Source: Clusia tigrina (lineage: Eukaryota; Arthropoda; Insecta; Diptera; Clusiidae). Taken from it: a DNA stretch of 64,000 nucleotides. A program made the position numbers and the translations under genes. Where the stretch lies: NCBI GenBank assembly GCA_920105625.2, contig OV050031.1, positions 88,421,995 through 88,485,994 of the forward strand, read 5' to 3'. Below the pieces are notes generated by a model, which saw nothing but the letters and a program-made list of their open reading frames with translations, ran no database searches and was not told where the DNA came from. Every line of letters starts with the position of its first letter. Position 1 is the stretch's first letter. Of the stretch, positions 10,147 through 19,781 are shown piece after piece.

Positions 10147-13100
10147 TGGCGGAGTCTGCTGCCTTCTCTTTGCCAATATCTAACCCTATCTGCCTCAGTC
10201 GGCGTCTCAGTTGGCGTCGAAGCCTCTTTCAGCGTCTCTGTAGGCGCCTCAGTCGCTGCCGCTTTCGATTGGGGGGTTTGCTGCCTTCTCTATGCCAATA
10301 TCTACCCCTATCTGCCTCAGTCGGCGTCGAAGCCTTTGTCAGCGTCTCTGTAGGCGTCTCAGTCGCTGCCGTTGTCGATTGGGGTATCTGGTGCCTTCTC
10401 TATACGTATAACTACCCCTATCTGCCGCAGTCTGCGTCTCAGTCGGCGTCGCAGCCTCTGTCAGCGTCTCTGTAGGCGTCGCAGTCGCTGGCGCTGTAGA
10501 TTGGGGAGGTCTGCTTCCTTTTCTATACCTATATTTACCCCTATCTGCCTCAGCCTGCTTCTCAGTCGGCGTCGCAGCCTCTGTCAGCGTCTCTGTAGGC
10601 GTCTCAGTCGCTGCCGCTATCGATTGGGGGGTCTGCTGCCTTCTCTATGCCTATATCTACCCCTATCTGCCTCAGTCAGCTTCTCAGTCGGCGTCGCAGC
10701 CACTGTTGGTGTCTCTGTAGGCTTCTCAGTCGCTGCCGCTGTCGATTTGGGGGGTCTGCTGCCTTCTCTATTCCTATATCTATCCCTATCAGCCTCAGTC
10801 GGCGTCTCAGTCGGTGTCGTAGCCTCTGTCTGCGTCTCTGTAGGAGTCTCAGTCGTTGCCGCTGTCGATTGGTGGGGTCTGCTGCCTTCTCTATGTCAAT
10901 ATCTTCCCCTATCTGCCTCAGTCGGCGTCTCAGTTGGCGTCGCAGCCTCTGTCAGCGTCTCTGTAGGCGTCTCAGTCGGTGCCGCTGTCAATTGGGGTAT
11001 CTGGTGCCTTCTCTATGCCAATATCTACCCCTATCTGCCTCAATCGGCGTCTCAGTCAGCGTCGCAACTTCTATCAGCGTCTCTGTAGGCATCTCAGTCG
11101 CTGCCGCTGGCGATTGGGTGGTCTGCTGCCTTCTCTATGCCTATATCTACCCCTATCTGCCTCAGTCGGCGTCGCAGCCTCTGCCAGCGTTTCTGTAAGT
11201 GTCTCAGTTGCTGCCGCTGTCGATTTGGGGTCTGCTGCCTTCTCTATGCTTATATCTACCCCTATCTGCCGCAGTCTGTGTCTCAGTCGGCGCCGCAACC
11301 TCTGTCAGCGTCTCTGTAAGCGTCGCAGTCGCTGCCGCTGTCCTTTGGGGAGGTCTGCTTCCTTATCTATGCCTATATCTACCCCTATCTGCCTCAGCCT
11401 GCGTCTCAGTAGGCGTCGCAGCCTCTGTCAGCGTCTCTGTATGCGTCTCAGTCGCTGCCGCTGTCGATTGGGGGGTCTGCTGCCTTCTCTATGCCCATAT
11501 CTACTCCCATCTGCCTCAGTCGGCGTCTCAGTCGGCGTCCCAGCCTCTGTCAGCATCTCTGTAGGCATCTCAGTCGCTGCCGCTGTCGATTGGGAGGTCT
11601 GCTGAAATCTCTATTCCTATATCTACCCCTATCTGCCGCAGTCGGCGTCGAAGCCTCTTTCAGCGTCTCTGTAGGCGTCTCAGTCGCTGCCGCTATCGAC
11701 TGGGGGGTTTGCTGCCTTCTCTATGCCAATATCTACCCCTATCTGCCTCAGTCGGCGTCGCAGTCTCTGTCAGCGTATCTGTAGGCGTCTCAGTCACTGC
11801 CGCTGTCGATTGGGGAATCTGGTGCCTTCTCTATGCGTATATCTACCCCTATCAGCCTCAGTCGGCGTCTCAGTCGGCGTCTTAGCCTCTGTCAGCACCT
11901 CTGTAGGCGTCCATGTAACTGCCGCGGCCGATTGGGGGTCTGCTGCCTTCTCTATTCCTATATCTACCCCTATCAGCCTCAGTCGGCGTCTCAGTCGGCG
12001 TCCCAGCCTCTGTCAGCGTCTCTGTAGGCGCCTCAGTCGCTGCCGCTATCGATTGGGGGGTTTGCTGCCTTCTCTATGCCAATATCTACCCCTATCTGCC
12101 TCTGTCGGAGTCTCAGTCAGCGTCGCAGCCTCTGTCAGCGTCTCTGTAGGCGTCTCAGTCGCTGCCGCTGTCGATTGGAGGGGTCTGCTGCCTTCTCTAT
12201 GCGTATATCTACCCCTATCTATCTCAGTCTGCGTCTCAGACGGCGTCGCAGCCTCTGTCAGCGTATCTGTAGGCGTCTCAGTCGCTGCCGCTGTGGATTG
12301 GGGAGTCTGCTGCCTTCTCTATGCCTATATCTACCCCTATCTGCCTCAGTCGGCATCTCAGTCGGCGTCGAAGAGTCTATCAGCGTCTCTGTAGGCGTCT
12401 CGGTCGCTGCCGCTGTCGATTGGGGGTCTGCTGCCTTCTCTATGCCTATATCTACCCGTATCTCCCTCAGTCGGCGTCTCAGTCGGCTTCGCAGCCTCTG
12501 TCAGCGTATCTGTAGGCGTCTCAGTTGTTGCCGCTGTTGATTGGGGGGTTTGCTGCCTTCACTATGCCTATATCTACCCCTATCTGCCTCAGTCGGCATC
12601 TCAGTCGGCGTCGAAGAGTCTATCAGCGTCTCTGTAGGCGTCTCGGTCGCTGCCGCTGTCGCTTGGGGGGTCTGCTGCCTTCTCTATGCCTATATCTACC
12701 CCTATCTGCCTCAGTCGGCGTCTCAGCCTCTGTCAGCGTCTCTGTAGGCGTCGCAGTCGCTGCCGCTGTCTCTTGGGGAGGTCTGCTTCATAATCTATGC
12801 CTATATCTACCCCTATCTGCCTCAGCCTGCGTCTCAGTAAGCGTCGCAGCCTCTGTCAGCGTCTCTGTATGCGTATCAGTCGCTGCCGCTGTCGATTGGG
12901 GGCTCTGCTGCCTTCTATATGCCTATATCTACCCCTATCTGCCTCAGTCGGCGTCTCAGTCGGCGTCCCAGCCTCTGTCAGAATCTCTGTATGCGTCTCA
13001 GTCGCTGCCGCGGCCGATTATAGGGTCTGCTGCCTTCTCTATGCCTATATCTACCCCTATCTGCCTCAGTGAACTTCTCAGTCGGCGTCGCAGCCTCTGC

Positions 13101-13859
13101 CAGCGTTTCTGTAGGCGTCTAAGTCGCTGCCGCTGTCGATTGGGAGGTCTGCTGAAATCTCTATTCCTATATCTACCCCTATCTGCCGCAGTCGGCGTCG
13201 CAGCCTCTGTCAGCGTATCTGTAGGCGTCTCAGTTGCTGTCGCTGTCTTTGGGGAGGTCTGCTGCCTTCTCTATGCCAATATCTGCCCCTATCTGCCTCA
13301 ATCGGCGTCTAAGTCAGCGTCGCAGCTTCTGTCAGCATCTCTGTGGGCGTCTCAGTCGCTGCCGCTGTCGATTGGGTGATCTGCTGCCTTCTCTATGCCT
13401 ATATCTACCCCTATCTGCCTCAGTCGGCGTCGCAGCGTCTGTCAGCGTTTCTGTAGGTGTCTCAGTTGCTACCGCTGTCGATTGGGGGGTCTGCTGCCTT
13501 CTCTATGCTTATATCTACCCCTATAAGCCGCAATCTGTGTCTCAGTCGGCGTCGCAGCCTCTGTCAGCGTCTCTGTAGGCGTCGCAGTCGCTGCCGCTGT
13601 CTTTTGGGGAGGTCTGCTGCCTTCTCTATGCCAATATCTAACCCTATCTGCCTCAGCCTGCTTCTCAGTCGGCGTCGAAGCCTCTTTCAGCGACTCTGTA
13701 GGCGCCTCAGTCGCTGCCGCTATCGATTGGGGGGTCTGCTGCCTTCTATATGCCAATATCTACCCTTATCTGCCTCAGTCGGCGTCGCAGCCTCTGTCAG
13801 CGTCTCTGTAGGCGTCTCAGTCGCTGCCGCTGTCGATTGGGGCATCTGGTGCCTTCTAT

Positions 13860-14740
13860 ACGCCAATATCTACCCCTATCTGCCTCAATCGGCGTCGCAG
13901 CCTCTGTCAGCGTTTCTGTAGGTGTCTCAGTTGCTGCCGCTGTCGATTGGGGGGTCTCCTGCCTTCTCTATGCTTATATCTACCCCTATCTGCGGCAGGC
14001 GGCGTCCCAGTCGGCGTCGCAGCCTCTGTCAGCGTATCGGTAAGCGTCTCAGGCGGTGTTGCTGTCTATTGGGGGGTATGCTGCCTACTCTATGCCAATA
14101 TTTAGCCCTATCTGCCTCAGTCGGCGTGTCAGTCGGCGTCGCAGCCTCTGTCAGCGTCTCTGTAGGCGTCTCAGTCGTTGCCGCTGTCGATTGGTGGGGT
14201 CTGCTGCCTTCTCTATGCCAATATCTACCCCTATCTGCCTCAGTCGGCGTCTCAGTTGGCGTCGCAGCCTCTGTCAGCGTCTCTGTAGGCATCTCAGGCG
14301 GTGTGGCTGTCTGTTGGGAGGTCTGCTGCACTCTTTATGCTAATATCTAGTTCTATCTGCCTCAGTCGGCGTCTCAGTCGGTGTCGCAGCCTCTGTCAGC
14401 GTCTCTTTAGGTGTTTCAGTCGCTGCCGCTGTCGATTGGCGGGGTCTGCTGCCTTCTCTATGCCAATATCTACCCCTATCTGCGGCAGGCGGCGTCTCAG
14501 TCGGCGTCGCAGCCTCTGTCAGCGTCTCGGTAGGCGTCTCAGGCGGTGTTGCTGTCTATTGGGAGGTCTGCTGCCTGCTCTATGCCAATATTTAGCCCTA
14601 TCTGCCTCAGTCGGCGTGTCAGTCGGTGTCTCAGTCGGCGTCGCAGCCTCTGTCAGCGGCTCTGTAAGTGTTTCAGTCGCTGCCGCTTTCGATTGGGCGG
14701 TCTGCTGTCTTCTCTATGCCTATATCTACCCCTATCTGCC
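13860..14740 (+). repeat. Block related to the 25.6-kb family, next to the insertion
   Basis: These monomers (TGCGGCAGGCGGCGTC, TCAGGCGGTGTTGCTGTC, AATATTTAGCCC, GATTGGTGGGG and GATTGGCGGGG types in the same order) correspond to 25,868-26,748 at an offset of about 12,008 bp. It is an older copy of that block, with more differences and an extra 12-mer near 14,620. Confidence 0.75.
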
Positions 14741-14880
14741 TCAGTCGGCTTCTCAGTCGGCGTCGCAGCCACTGTTGGCGTGTCTGCAGGCTTCTCAGTC
14801 GCTGCCGCTGTCGATTTGGGGGGTCTGCTGCTTCTCTATTCCTATATCTACCCCTATCACACTCAGTTGGCGTCTCAGTC

Positions 14881-14889
14881 GGCGTCGCA

Positions 14890-14893
<4 letters not shown>
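14881..14893 (+). repeat. Target-site duplication, left copy
   Basis: GGCGTCGCAGCC plus an ambiguous T, at the poly(A) side of the element. The base before it (C at 14,880) differs from the base before the right copy (T at 19,768), so the duplication cannot be extended. Length 12-13 bp, near the 14 bp known for R1 in 28S rDNA. Confidence 0.9.

Positions 14894-14923
<30 letters not shown>
14893..14923 (-). other. Poly(A) tail of the retrotransposon (31 nt)
   Basis: An uninterrupted run of 31 T on the plus strand, which is poly(A) on the element strand. It abuts the left copy of the target-site duplication. The first T (14,893) may belong to the target. A long pure tail suggests a fairly recent insertion. 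Confidence 0.93.
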
Positions 14924-14924
<1 letters not shown>

Positions 14925-15084
14925 ATTGGTTCGGAGGTGGAAATCTGCAAACAGACACTGGGCGCTCTCGCACCAGTAGTGTGGGGCTCTTACCCACTAA
15001 AACCACCTCCTCAGACGCCTCCCAGACGGTACATAGCCATTAAGCAATACTTCGTCTGGGAGTGGGTTGGTCAACGGACCCCTC
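14924..15084 (-). other. 3' UTR of the retrotransposon
   Basis: About 160 nt between the ORF2 stop and the poly(A) tail, with no coding content. In this class the 3' UTR is the part recognised by the reverse transcriptase. No canonical AATAAA was noticed just before the tail. Confidence 0.8.
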
Positions 15085-16956
15085 CTATTGATTCCCTGAA
15101 CGTCGCCGCCACTCCAAGTGGCGGAGGTCTCGCATAATTGCGGCCGAGGTGTCACACACCACGTCCCATTTCTCCGGGCACTCGAGCATATAGTGCACGA
15201 GGTTGTCCGGTGTCACAGGTTCTCCGCAGACTCTTTGCAGTACCGCTCTGGCACCGCTGTATCGTGGACATGAAAAAAGAACATGTTCCACGTCCTCGGG
15301 CTCCGTGCCTCCACAATTGTCGCAGCAGGGGGATTCCTCCAGCCGGAATCTGTGTAGGTACGCCCGGAAACCTCCGTGGCCGGTCAGCAGCTGTGTGACG
15401 TGATAGTTCACCTCGCCATGCGACCTATCCATCCAGCGTTGGAGATCAGGGATCAACCTCCTCGTCCAACGGCCCTTTTCGGATGCATCCCATCGGGCTT
15501 GCCACTCCTGTATGGTGCTTTGCCTAATGCCTGCTACGCGATCTTCCGCACTCAGCTCGTGCGTACTTTCGCCGTAGTATAGGCTCCACGCCTCCTTGGC
15601 CAGCAGGTCCAGCGGGATCATACCGGCTATCACCAGCGCGGCGTCTGCAGACACAGTACGGTGTGCACATCTCCTATACGCCGCCTCTATGGTGCGAACG
15701 TACGCCTTTACGCTCGACTTCTCAGCCCATACGGGCGCTCCATACATGATTATGGATTTGACGACCCCTGAGATGAGGCGTCTTTTCCAGTGCCGTGGCC
15801 CTCCGAGGTTTGGCATTATCCGGCAGAGCTGGGAACAGGTCCGCGCTGCCTTCTCACCTAATCGCCGAAAGTGCTCCTTGAACGGCAGTCTTGCGTCAAT
15901 CCAGACGCCTAGGTATTTGAGATGTGGAGTCGTGGTAATGGTGCAGTCACCAACCCTTATCTCCACCACCTCTTGTACCTTTCGACCTGACACAAGGATA
16001 GCCTCCGTTTTGTGTTCTGCCAGCTTCAGTCCAACATCCGCCAGCCATCTTCCAACAGTGGCCACTGTGTGATTGGCCTCTGCTATTACCTCCTCCAGGT
16101 GTTTCGCCGTGATCACTAGCGCTATGTCGTCCGCATATCCGATTATTTTAACGTAATCGGGCACCCGTATGCGGAGAATCCCATCGTACATAACGTTCCA
16201 GAGAAGTGGCCCCAGTACAGACCCCTGGGGAACTCCGCCGGTGATCTTGTACGTTTCTACACCTCTATCGGACTCGTATAATAGCATCCTGTCGCTAAAA
16301 TAACTAGTGATGATTCGCCTTAGATAGATGGGAACTTTGAACTCTGCCAGCGCTTCTGCTATGCGCGCCCAGCTGGCCGAGTTAAAAGCGTTCTTGACGT
16401 CGAGGGTGACCACGAGGCAATACCTCTTGGCACCCCCCTTCCATCTCTGGCCCTGAATCGCCTCCTTCGCCGTTCGGACGAGTTCGTCAATGGCGTCCAC
16501 GGTGGATCTGGCCTTTCGGAAGCCATATTGGCGCCTCGCCAGTCCTCCAGCATCTACTATCGCCTCGTCGATCCGGTCACATATAATCCGCTCCAGGACC
16601 TTCCCTGCTGTGTCCAACATGCACAGGGGACGGTAGGCCGATGGGTCCTCTGCTGGCTTATCGGCTTTAAGTATCAATACCAACAGCTGCCTTTTCCACC
16701 GTTTCGGGAAGACTCCTTCCTTAAGACAGGCGTCGTAAAGTGACCTAAGTGTTTCTGGGTGTAGTGCAGCTGCGGTTTTCAGCACTCGGTTGGGAATTCC
16801 ATCTGGGCCAGGTGCCTTCTGGTCCCCAAATTTTCCAACCGCCCGCAACACCTCCTCTGTCATTACACTGGGTACTTCTTCGCCCAGCTCGGGAGAGAAC
16901 TGATCAGGCACATAATTTTGCACTGGGAAGAGCTCTCCCACAATGCGTTTGAGCAA
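15085..16956 (-). CDS. Retrotransposon ORF2, reverse transcriptase part
   Basis: The 3' part of ORF2, 623 codons open to a stop at 15,085. The first codon here (TTG) is not a real start; this is the continuation of the endonuclease frame after the break. Reverse transcriptase motifs in order: KAPGPDGIP at 47-55, YRPLCMLDTAGKVLE at 108-122, QYGFRKARSTVDAI at 143-156, TLDVKNAFNS with catalytic D186 at 184-193, GVPQGSVLGP at 241-250, IGYADDIAL with D276 and D277 at 272-280, and LKYLGVWID at 346-354. A C-terminal CCHC (C545-C548-H558-C563) follows GHGGFRAYLHRFRL, as in R1-type elements. There is no RNase H domain. The product would copy element RNA at the nicked target. No other stop or shift is seen in this part. 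Confidence 0.92.
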   Translation of the reverse strand: MLKRIVGELFPVQNYVPDQFSPELGEEVPSVMTEEVLRAVGKFGDQKAPGPDGIPNRVLKTAAALHPETLRSLYDACLKEGVFPKRWKRQLLVLILKADKPAEDPSAYRPLCMLDTAGKVLERIICDRIDEAIVDAGGLARRQYGFRKARSTVDAIDELVRTAKEAIQGQRWKGGAKRYCLVVTLDVKNAFNSASWARIAEALAEFKVPIYLRRIITSYFSDRMLLYESDRGVETYKITGGVPQGSVLGPLLWNVMYDGILRIRVPDYVKIIGYADDIALVITAKHLEEVIAEANHTVATVGRWLADVGLKLAEHKTEAILVSGRKVQEVVEIRVGDCTITTTPHLKYLGVWIDARLPFKEHFRRLGEKAARTCSQLCRIMPNLGGPRHWKRRLISGVVKSIIMYGAPVWAEKSSVKAYVRTIEAAYRRCAHRTVSADAALVIAGMIPLDLLAKEAWSLYYGESTHELSAEDRVAGIRQSTIQEWQARWDASEKGRWTRRLIPDLQRWMDRSHGEVNYHVTQLLTGHGGFRAYLHRFRLEESPCCDNCGGTEPEDVEHVLFSCPRYSGARAVLQRVCGEPVTPDNLVHYMLECPEKWDVVCDTSAAIMRDLRHLEWRRRSGNQ

Positions 16957-18095
16957 GTTTGGGCAGTTTGGGCTGGCTGCCTGTGGCAGGAGAGCTTTTC
17001 CATCACGAGCCTATATGCCGTGCCCCACGGGTTGTCTTCAACCTGTGCACATAGCTCGGTGAAACTCCTACGCTTGCTCGCCTTTATGGCCGTCTTCAGC
17101 CTTCTTTTAGCCTCTTTGTACATCTGGCGCAGTTGCAGGCAGTCTGGGTTGCCTATTGCACGCTGGTGCCTTCGCCTTGCTGCGTGGCATTCCTTGCGTA
17201 TTCCGGCGATCTCGTCCGTCCACCAATAAACGGATTTATAGATTCCACCATAGGCCCGCCTGGGCATCGCCGCATCGCAGGCGCTCTCTAGCTGGCTCGC
17301 TAGCTGGTTCGCCATTTCCGCCGCACTGCCTTGCAGCTCAAAGTCCTCCAACATGACTTCGAGTGCGCCGTCGTCGAGGGCGTCCGCTCTCCAGCCTTTC
17401 GGCCACGGGCCTGTCCTCCGCCGTTGTTTGTTCCTTTCCAAGTCAAAGCAAATGGCATTGTGGTCGCTGTGGGTGTACGCGGAACTCACAATCCACCTGG
17501 CTCCTCTGACTAAACCGCTGCTGAGGAACGTAAGGTCGATCACAGATGTGGCTTCTCCTCTCACAAAAGTCGCCTCTCCCGCGTTCATGACGACTACGTC
17601 AAGAGCCGCAAGCGCGTCCATGAGAATATGTCCTCTCGGTGTGGTTCGGGCGCAACCCCATTCAGTTGCCCATGCGTTGAAGTCGCCGGCAATCACTACG
17701 GGGTTCCTGCCTTGCGCGTCCAGAGCAAGTCTGTCTACCACTGACTCGAACTCGTCCGCAGTTAGGCTCGGCGGCATGTAGCAACTGTACACCGTGGTCC
17801 CTCCAATGGTCGCTCTGACGTAGCAATCGCTTCTCTCTATGTTGCTCAGTTGTATAGGCTTGGTTCCGCACACCCAAAGTGCGGCACCACCAGTGGTGTC
17901 TTCGGCCCATACTCCTTGGTGCTTGCGCCTATACGGCTCGCTAAGCACTGCAACATCGACCATCTGTTCCCTAACGGCCTGCTCCAGGAGATCCTGTGCA
18001 GCCTCGCAGTGGTTGAGATTGAGTTGGAACAACCTCATCTCCTGCGCCTGGACCTCTTCTCCGCGGCTCGCTTGTAGGATGGGCATGAGCTGCAT
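16863..18095 (-). CDS. Retrotransposon ORF2, endonuclease part (frame broken)
   Basis: The 5' part of ORF2, 410 codons from an ATG at 18,095, inside the end of ORF1. It encodes an apurinic-type (EEP) endonuclease, which nicks target DNA to prime reverse transcription. Visible motifs: QLNLN at 24-28, catalytic Glu in LSEPY at 51-55, SCYMPP at 104-109, AGDFNAW at 136-142, SVIDLTF at 184-190, and catalytic Asp/His in YTHSDHNA at 207-214. The linker motif NPWGTAYRLVM at 355-365 typically precedes the RT in R1-clade proteins. After about residue 370 the frame leaves the family pattern and stops at 16,863, while the RT continues in another frame. The frame change fits a 1-nt deletion between about 16,957 and 17,000. 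A second Met at residue 20 is a possible alternative start. Confidence 0.9.
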   Translation of the reverse strand: MQLMPILQASRGEEVQAQEMRLFQLNLNHCEAAQDLLEQAVREQMVDVAVLSEPYRRKHQGVWAEDTTGGAALWVCGTKPIQLSNIERSDCYVRATIGGTTVYSCYMPPSLTADEFESVVDRLALDAQGRNPVVIAGDFNAWATEWGCARTTPRGHILMDALAALDVVVMNAGEATFVRGEATSVIDLTFLSSGLVRGARWIVSSAYTHSDHNAICFDLERNKQRRRTGPWPKGWRADALDDGALEVMLEDFELQGSAAEMANQLASQLESACDAAMPRRAYGGIYKSVYWWTDEIAGIRKECHAARRRHQRAIGNPDCLQLRQMYKEAKRRLKTAIKASKRRSFTELCAQVEDNPWGTAYRLVMEKLSCHRQPAQTAQTCSNALWESSSQCKIMCLISSLPSWAKKYPV

Positions 18096-19552
18096 CCTGT
18101 CGGATGCTCCACATCCTTGCGGCCGCTGGCCTTACAAAGGGCACACGTGGGGGCCTTGTCGCACTCCCGTGCGTTATGGCCCTCTGTGCCGCATCTGTAG
18201 CACTTGTGGCGCCAATCATCCTTGCTACCGCATTTCTGCGCGGTGTGGCCGAACTCCATACATTTGTAACAACGCAGGGGAGTCACCTTTTCGCGCACCC
18301 GGCATGAGGTCCATCCGACTCTCAGCCTGCCAGCTTTCAGAAGGGCTGCGGCTGCCTGGGGCGACAGACTGATGACCGCTGTCTGTGTTCCACCGTACGC
18401 TTTCCTGAGAGACCTGATTGCATCCACGGGAGGTCTCTCCGAGAGATTGGCTGTACACAGCGCCTCGTGGACATCTTCCACCGTGGTGACTTCGTCCAGG
18501 TCTTTCACCTCCACTAGGGTTTCCTGCGTGAGCTTACGCACCTCCACACTGGTTCCCAGGACAGTCGCCACCGCCTCATGATACTGGGGAGTCTTTGGAT
18601 CTGCCGCCACGCTCAACTCCAGAAGCAGTTCACCCTTGGCCGTCTTTCGGATCCTGCGGACGCTCTCTCCCAGCTCTGACAGCTGCGGGTCCCTCTTGAT
18701 CTTGCGGAGGATGTCCGTGTAGCTCACCGTGCCAGTTTCCCTGATGACGATGGCATCGGGGCGCGCTGGCTTAGGCTTCCGGCCATTCCGCTTCGCTTGG
18801 GGTCTGGAACGAACTGTGGTCCACCCAACTTTTTCACCCTCCGCCTTTCCAGCCATAGGCTTATGGGTCTTAGGATTTGGCCGGGTTACCGTTTTCTCGG
18901 CCGCCAGTGTCGGGGCATCCCCCCTCCTCCTCTTAGCTACCGCTCGGCTAGTCGGACTTACTTGCTCCGGATCCCCCTTCTCACGGGGGCGCTTTGGCGT
19001 TGCGACTGCGGCCGCGTAGCTCTTCGCCTGGGCAGGGGCTGTTCGCGAAGACGCACCGGCTTTGCCTTGGTTGTCCACAGGAGGGCCGCCAACCTGCACC
19101 TCCTTGTCCACCTTCTCCGTCCGCCCTTCAGTCTGGACTGCCCTGTCGGCTTGCACCAGCTGTGGCACTCTCGCAGCCGTACCTGCGTCCTGCTCCTCGA
19201 CGACCTGCAAGCAGACATCCCGGATTTTGGATGCCTTCCGCTTGATGTCGGCATGTACATTGTGCCTTGGCACAAGGAAAGCTATGAGTGCTTCAATTTG
19301 CCACTCCAGCACCGCCATTTTGCCTTTGGCAATGACCTCATCGGGAGGGATGACCGCCATTGCCGTCGGATCGGCCCTCATGCCCATCACTCGCTGAAGC
19401 TCACTGGTGTCTGCCAGTGTGTTTCTCCGCACCACCGTCTTTCTTATTACCGGAGGAGGGGTCCTCTGGATAGTAGACCTCCTGCCGAAGGGGTCCTTCA
19501 ACGCACCGTCGTCTTTGTTTGTTTTGTTGGTATTGTTATTGTTACTATTCAT
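18035..19552 (-). CDS. Retrotransposon ORF1, Gag-like nucleic-acid-binding protein
   Basis: A complete 505-aa frame on the minus strand from an ATG at 19,552. ORF1 proteins of R1-clade elements bind element RNA and form the ribonucleoprotein that carries it to the target. Residues 1-13 are Asn/Thr/Lys-rich. Residues 74-120 look helical. Residues 185-265 are basic and Pro-rich with two nuclear-localisation-like clusters (KRPR at 187, KRRR at 207). Residues 270-420 resemble the RRM-like central part of R1 Gag proteins. Three zinc knuckles follow: C428-C431-H436-C441, C451-C454-H459-C464 and C470-C473-H483-C487, the last with the longer CX2CX9HX3C spacing. The tail is Arg-rich. The 3' end overlaps ORF2 by 61 nt in another frame, as is common in the clade. 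The start follows a 5' UTR of about 216 nt. No internal break is seen. Confidence 0.92.
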   Translation of the reverse strand: MNSNNNNTNKTNKDDGALKDPFGRRSTIQRTPPPVIRKTVVRRNTLADTSELQRVMGMRADPTAMAVIPPDEVIAKGKMAVLEWQIEALIAFLVPRHNVHADIKRKASKIRDVCLQVVEEQDAGTAARVPQLVQADRAVQTEGRTEKVDKEVQVGGPPVDNQGKAGASSRTAPAQAKSYAAAVATPKRPREKGDPEQVSPTSRAVAKRRRGDAPTLAAEKTVTRPNPKTHKPMAGKAEGEKVGWTTVRSRPQAKRNGRKPKPARPDAIVIRETGTVSYTDILRKIKRDPQLSELGESVRRIRKTAKGELLLELSVAADPKTPQYHEAVATVLGTSVEVRKLTQETLVEVKDLDEVTTVEDVHEALCTANLSERPPVDAIRSLRKAYGGTQTAVISLSPQAAAALLKAGRLRVGWTSCRVREKVTPLRCYKCMEFGHTAQKCGSKDDWRHKCYRCGTEGHNARECDKAPTCALCKASGRKDVEHPTGCSSCPSYKRAAEKRSRRRR

Positions 19553-19768
19553 TTATTGATTGGGTCCCCGCTCAGGACCGCTATCTTTGCTCGTAGTGCA
19601 GTCGCCTTAATGGTCCCATGGTTATCTTTGCCGCAGCAGGGAGGCCATGCGAGGGTTGACACAAGTCCTTATGGGCGCTTATGTTCAGAGCCAGACCAGC
19701 GATAGTCGGGAATGTTACATCCGAGCCTGCACTGCCAATTTAATGGTGACGAGCATCGAGCGTTTCCT
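19553..19768 (-). other. 5' UTR of the retrotransposon
   Basis: About 216 nt between the target-site duplication and the ORF1 start. Its base composition differs from the satellite, so the junction is clear at 19,768/19,769. Internal promoters of non-LTR elements lie in this region in general, but I could not point to a specific initiator or downstream element. Confidence 0.75.
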
Positions 19769-19781
19769 GGCGTCGCAGCCT
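19769..19781 (+). repeat. Target-site duplication, right copy
   Basis: GGCGTCGCAGCCT at the 5' end of the element, where the satellite resumes as CTGTCTGCGTCTCTGTAGGAG. The same 12-mer lies in most monomers of the array. Confidence 0.9.

Larger units (their letters stand above)
1..14892. repeat. Left arm of 122-bp tandem satellite array
   Basis: The whole stretch is head-to-tail monomers of about 122 bp with 110-bp and other length variants; it starts before the window. Each monomer has a conserved part (GCTGCCGCTGTCGATTGGGG, then CTGCTGCCTTCTCTATGCC, then TATATCTACCCCTATCTGCC) and a part built from degenerate 12-mers of the type CAGTCGGCGTCT. Counting the consensus gives about 61% GC, with only about 10% A against 30% T on the plus strand. 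Open frames of 60-316 codons occur on both strands, but they run through the repeat in shifting frames, have no start context and no domain, and end where the monomer length changes frame. I see no gene here. I did not recognise the family from memory. Confidence 0.97.
14893..19768 (-). mobile_element. R1-clade non-LTR retrotransposon in the satellite
   Basis: A 4.88-kb element read on the minus strand. It has a poly(A) tail (31 T on the plus strand at 14,893-14,923), no LTRs, and two overlapping ORFs typical of the clade: a Gag-like ORF1 with three zinc knuckles, and an ORF2 with apurinic-type endonuclease, reverse transcriptase and a C-terminal CCHC. There is no RNase H region between the RT and the CCHC, which fits R1 and not the I clade. 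A 12-13 bp target-site duplication flanks it. The 5' UTR and ORF1 are intact, so the copy looks full length. The one defect seen is a frame break inside ORF2. R1-clade relatives often insert in tandem repeats (28S rDNA, telomeric or dinucleotide repeats), which fits this location. Confidence 0.95.

Noticed and set aside
15596..16072. 158-codon plus-strand frame opposite the reverse transcriptase
   Set aside because: Antisense shadow of the RT region; no recognisable family.
18797..19705. 302-codon plus-strand frame in the retrotransposon
   Set aside because: Antisense of ORF1, which has clear zinc knuckles and the expected length.
14893..19768. LTR retrotransposon or integrated virus
   Set aside because: No long terminal repeats, no protease, integrase or envelope; poly(A) tail plus AP-endonuclease mark a non-LTR element.
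14881..19781. Canonical R1 insertion in 28S rDNA
   Set aside because: The flanks are satellite on both sides, not ribosomal sequence.
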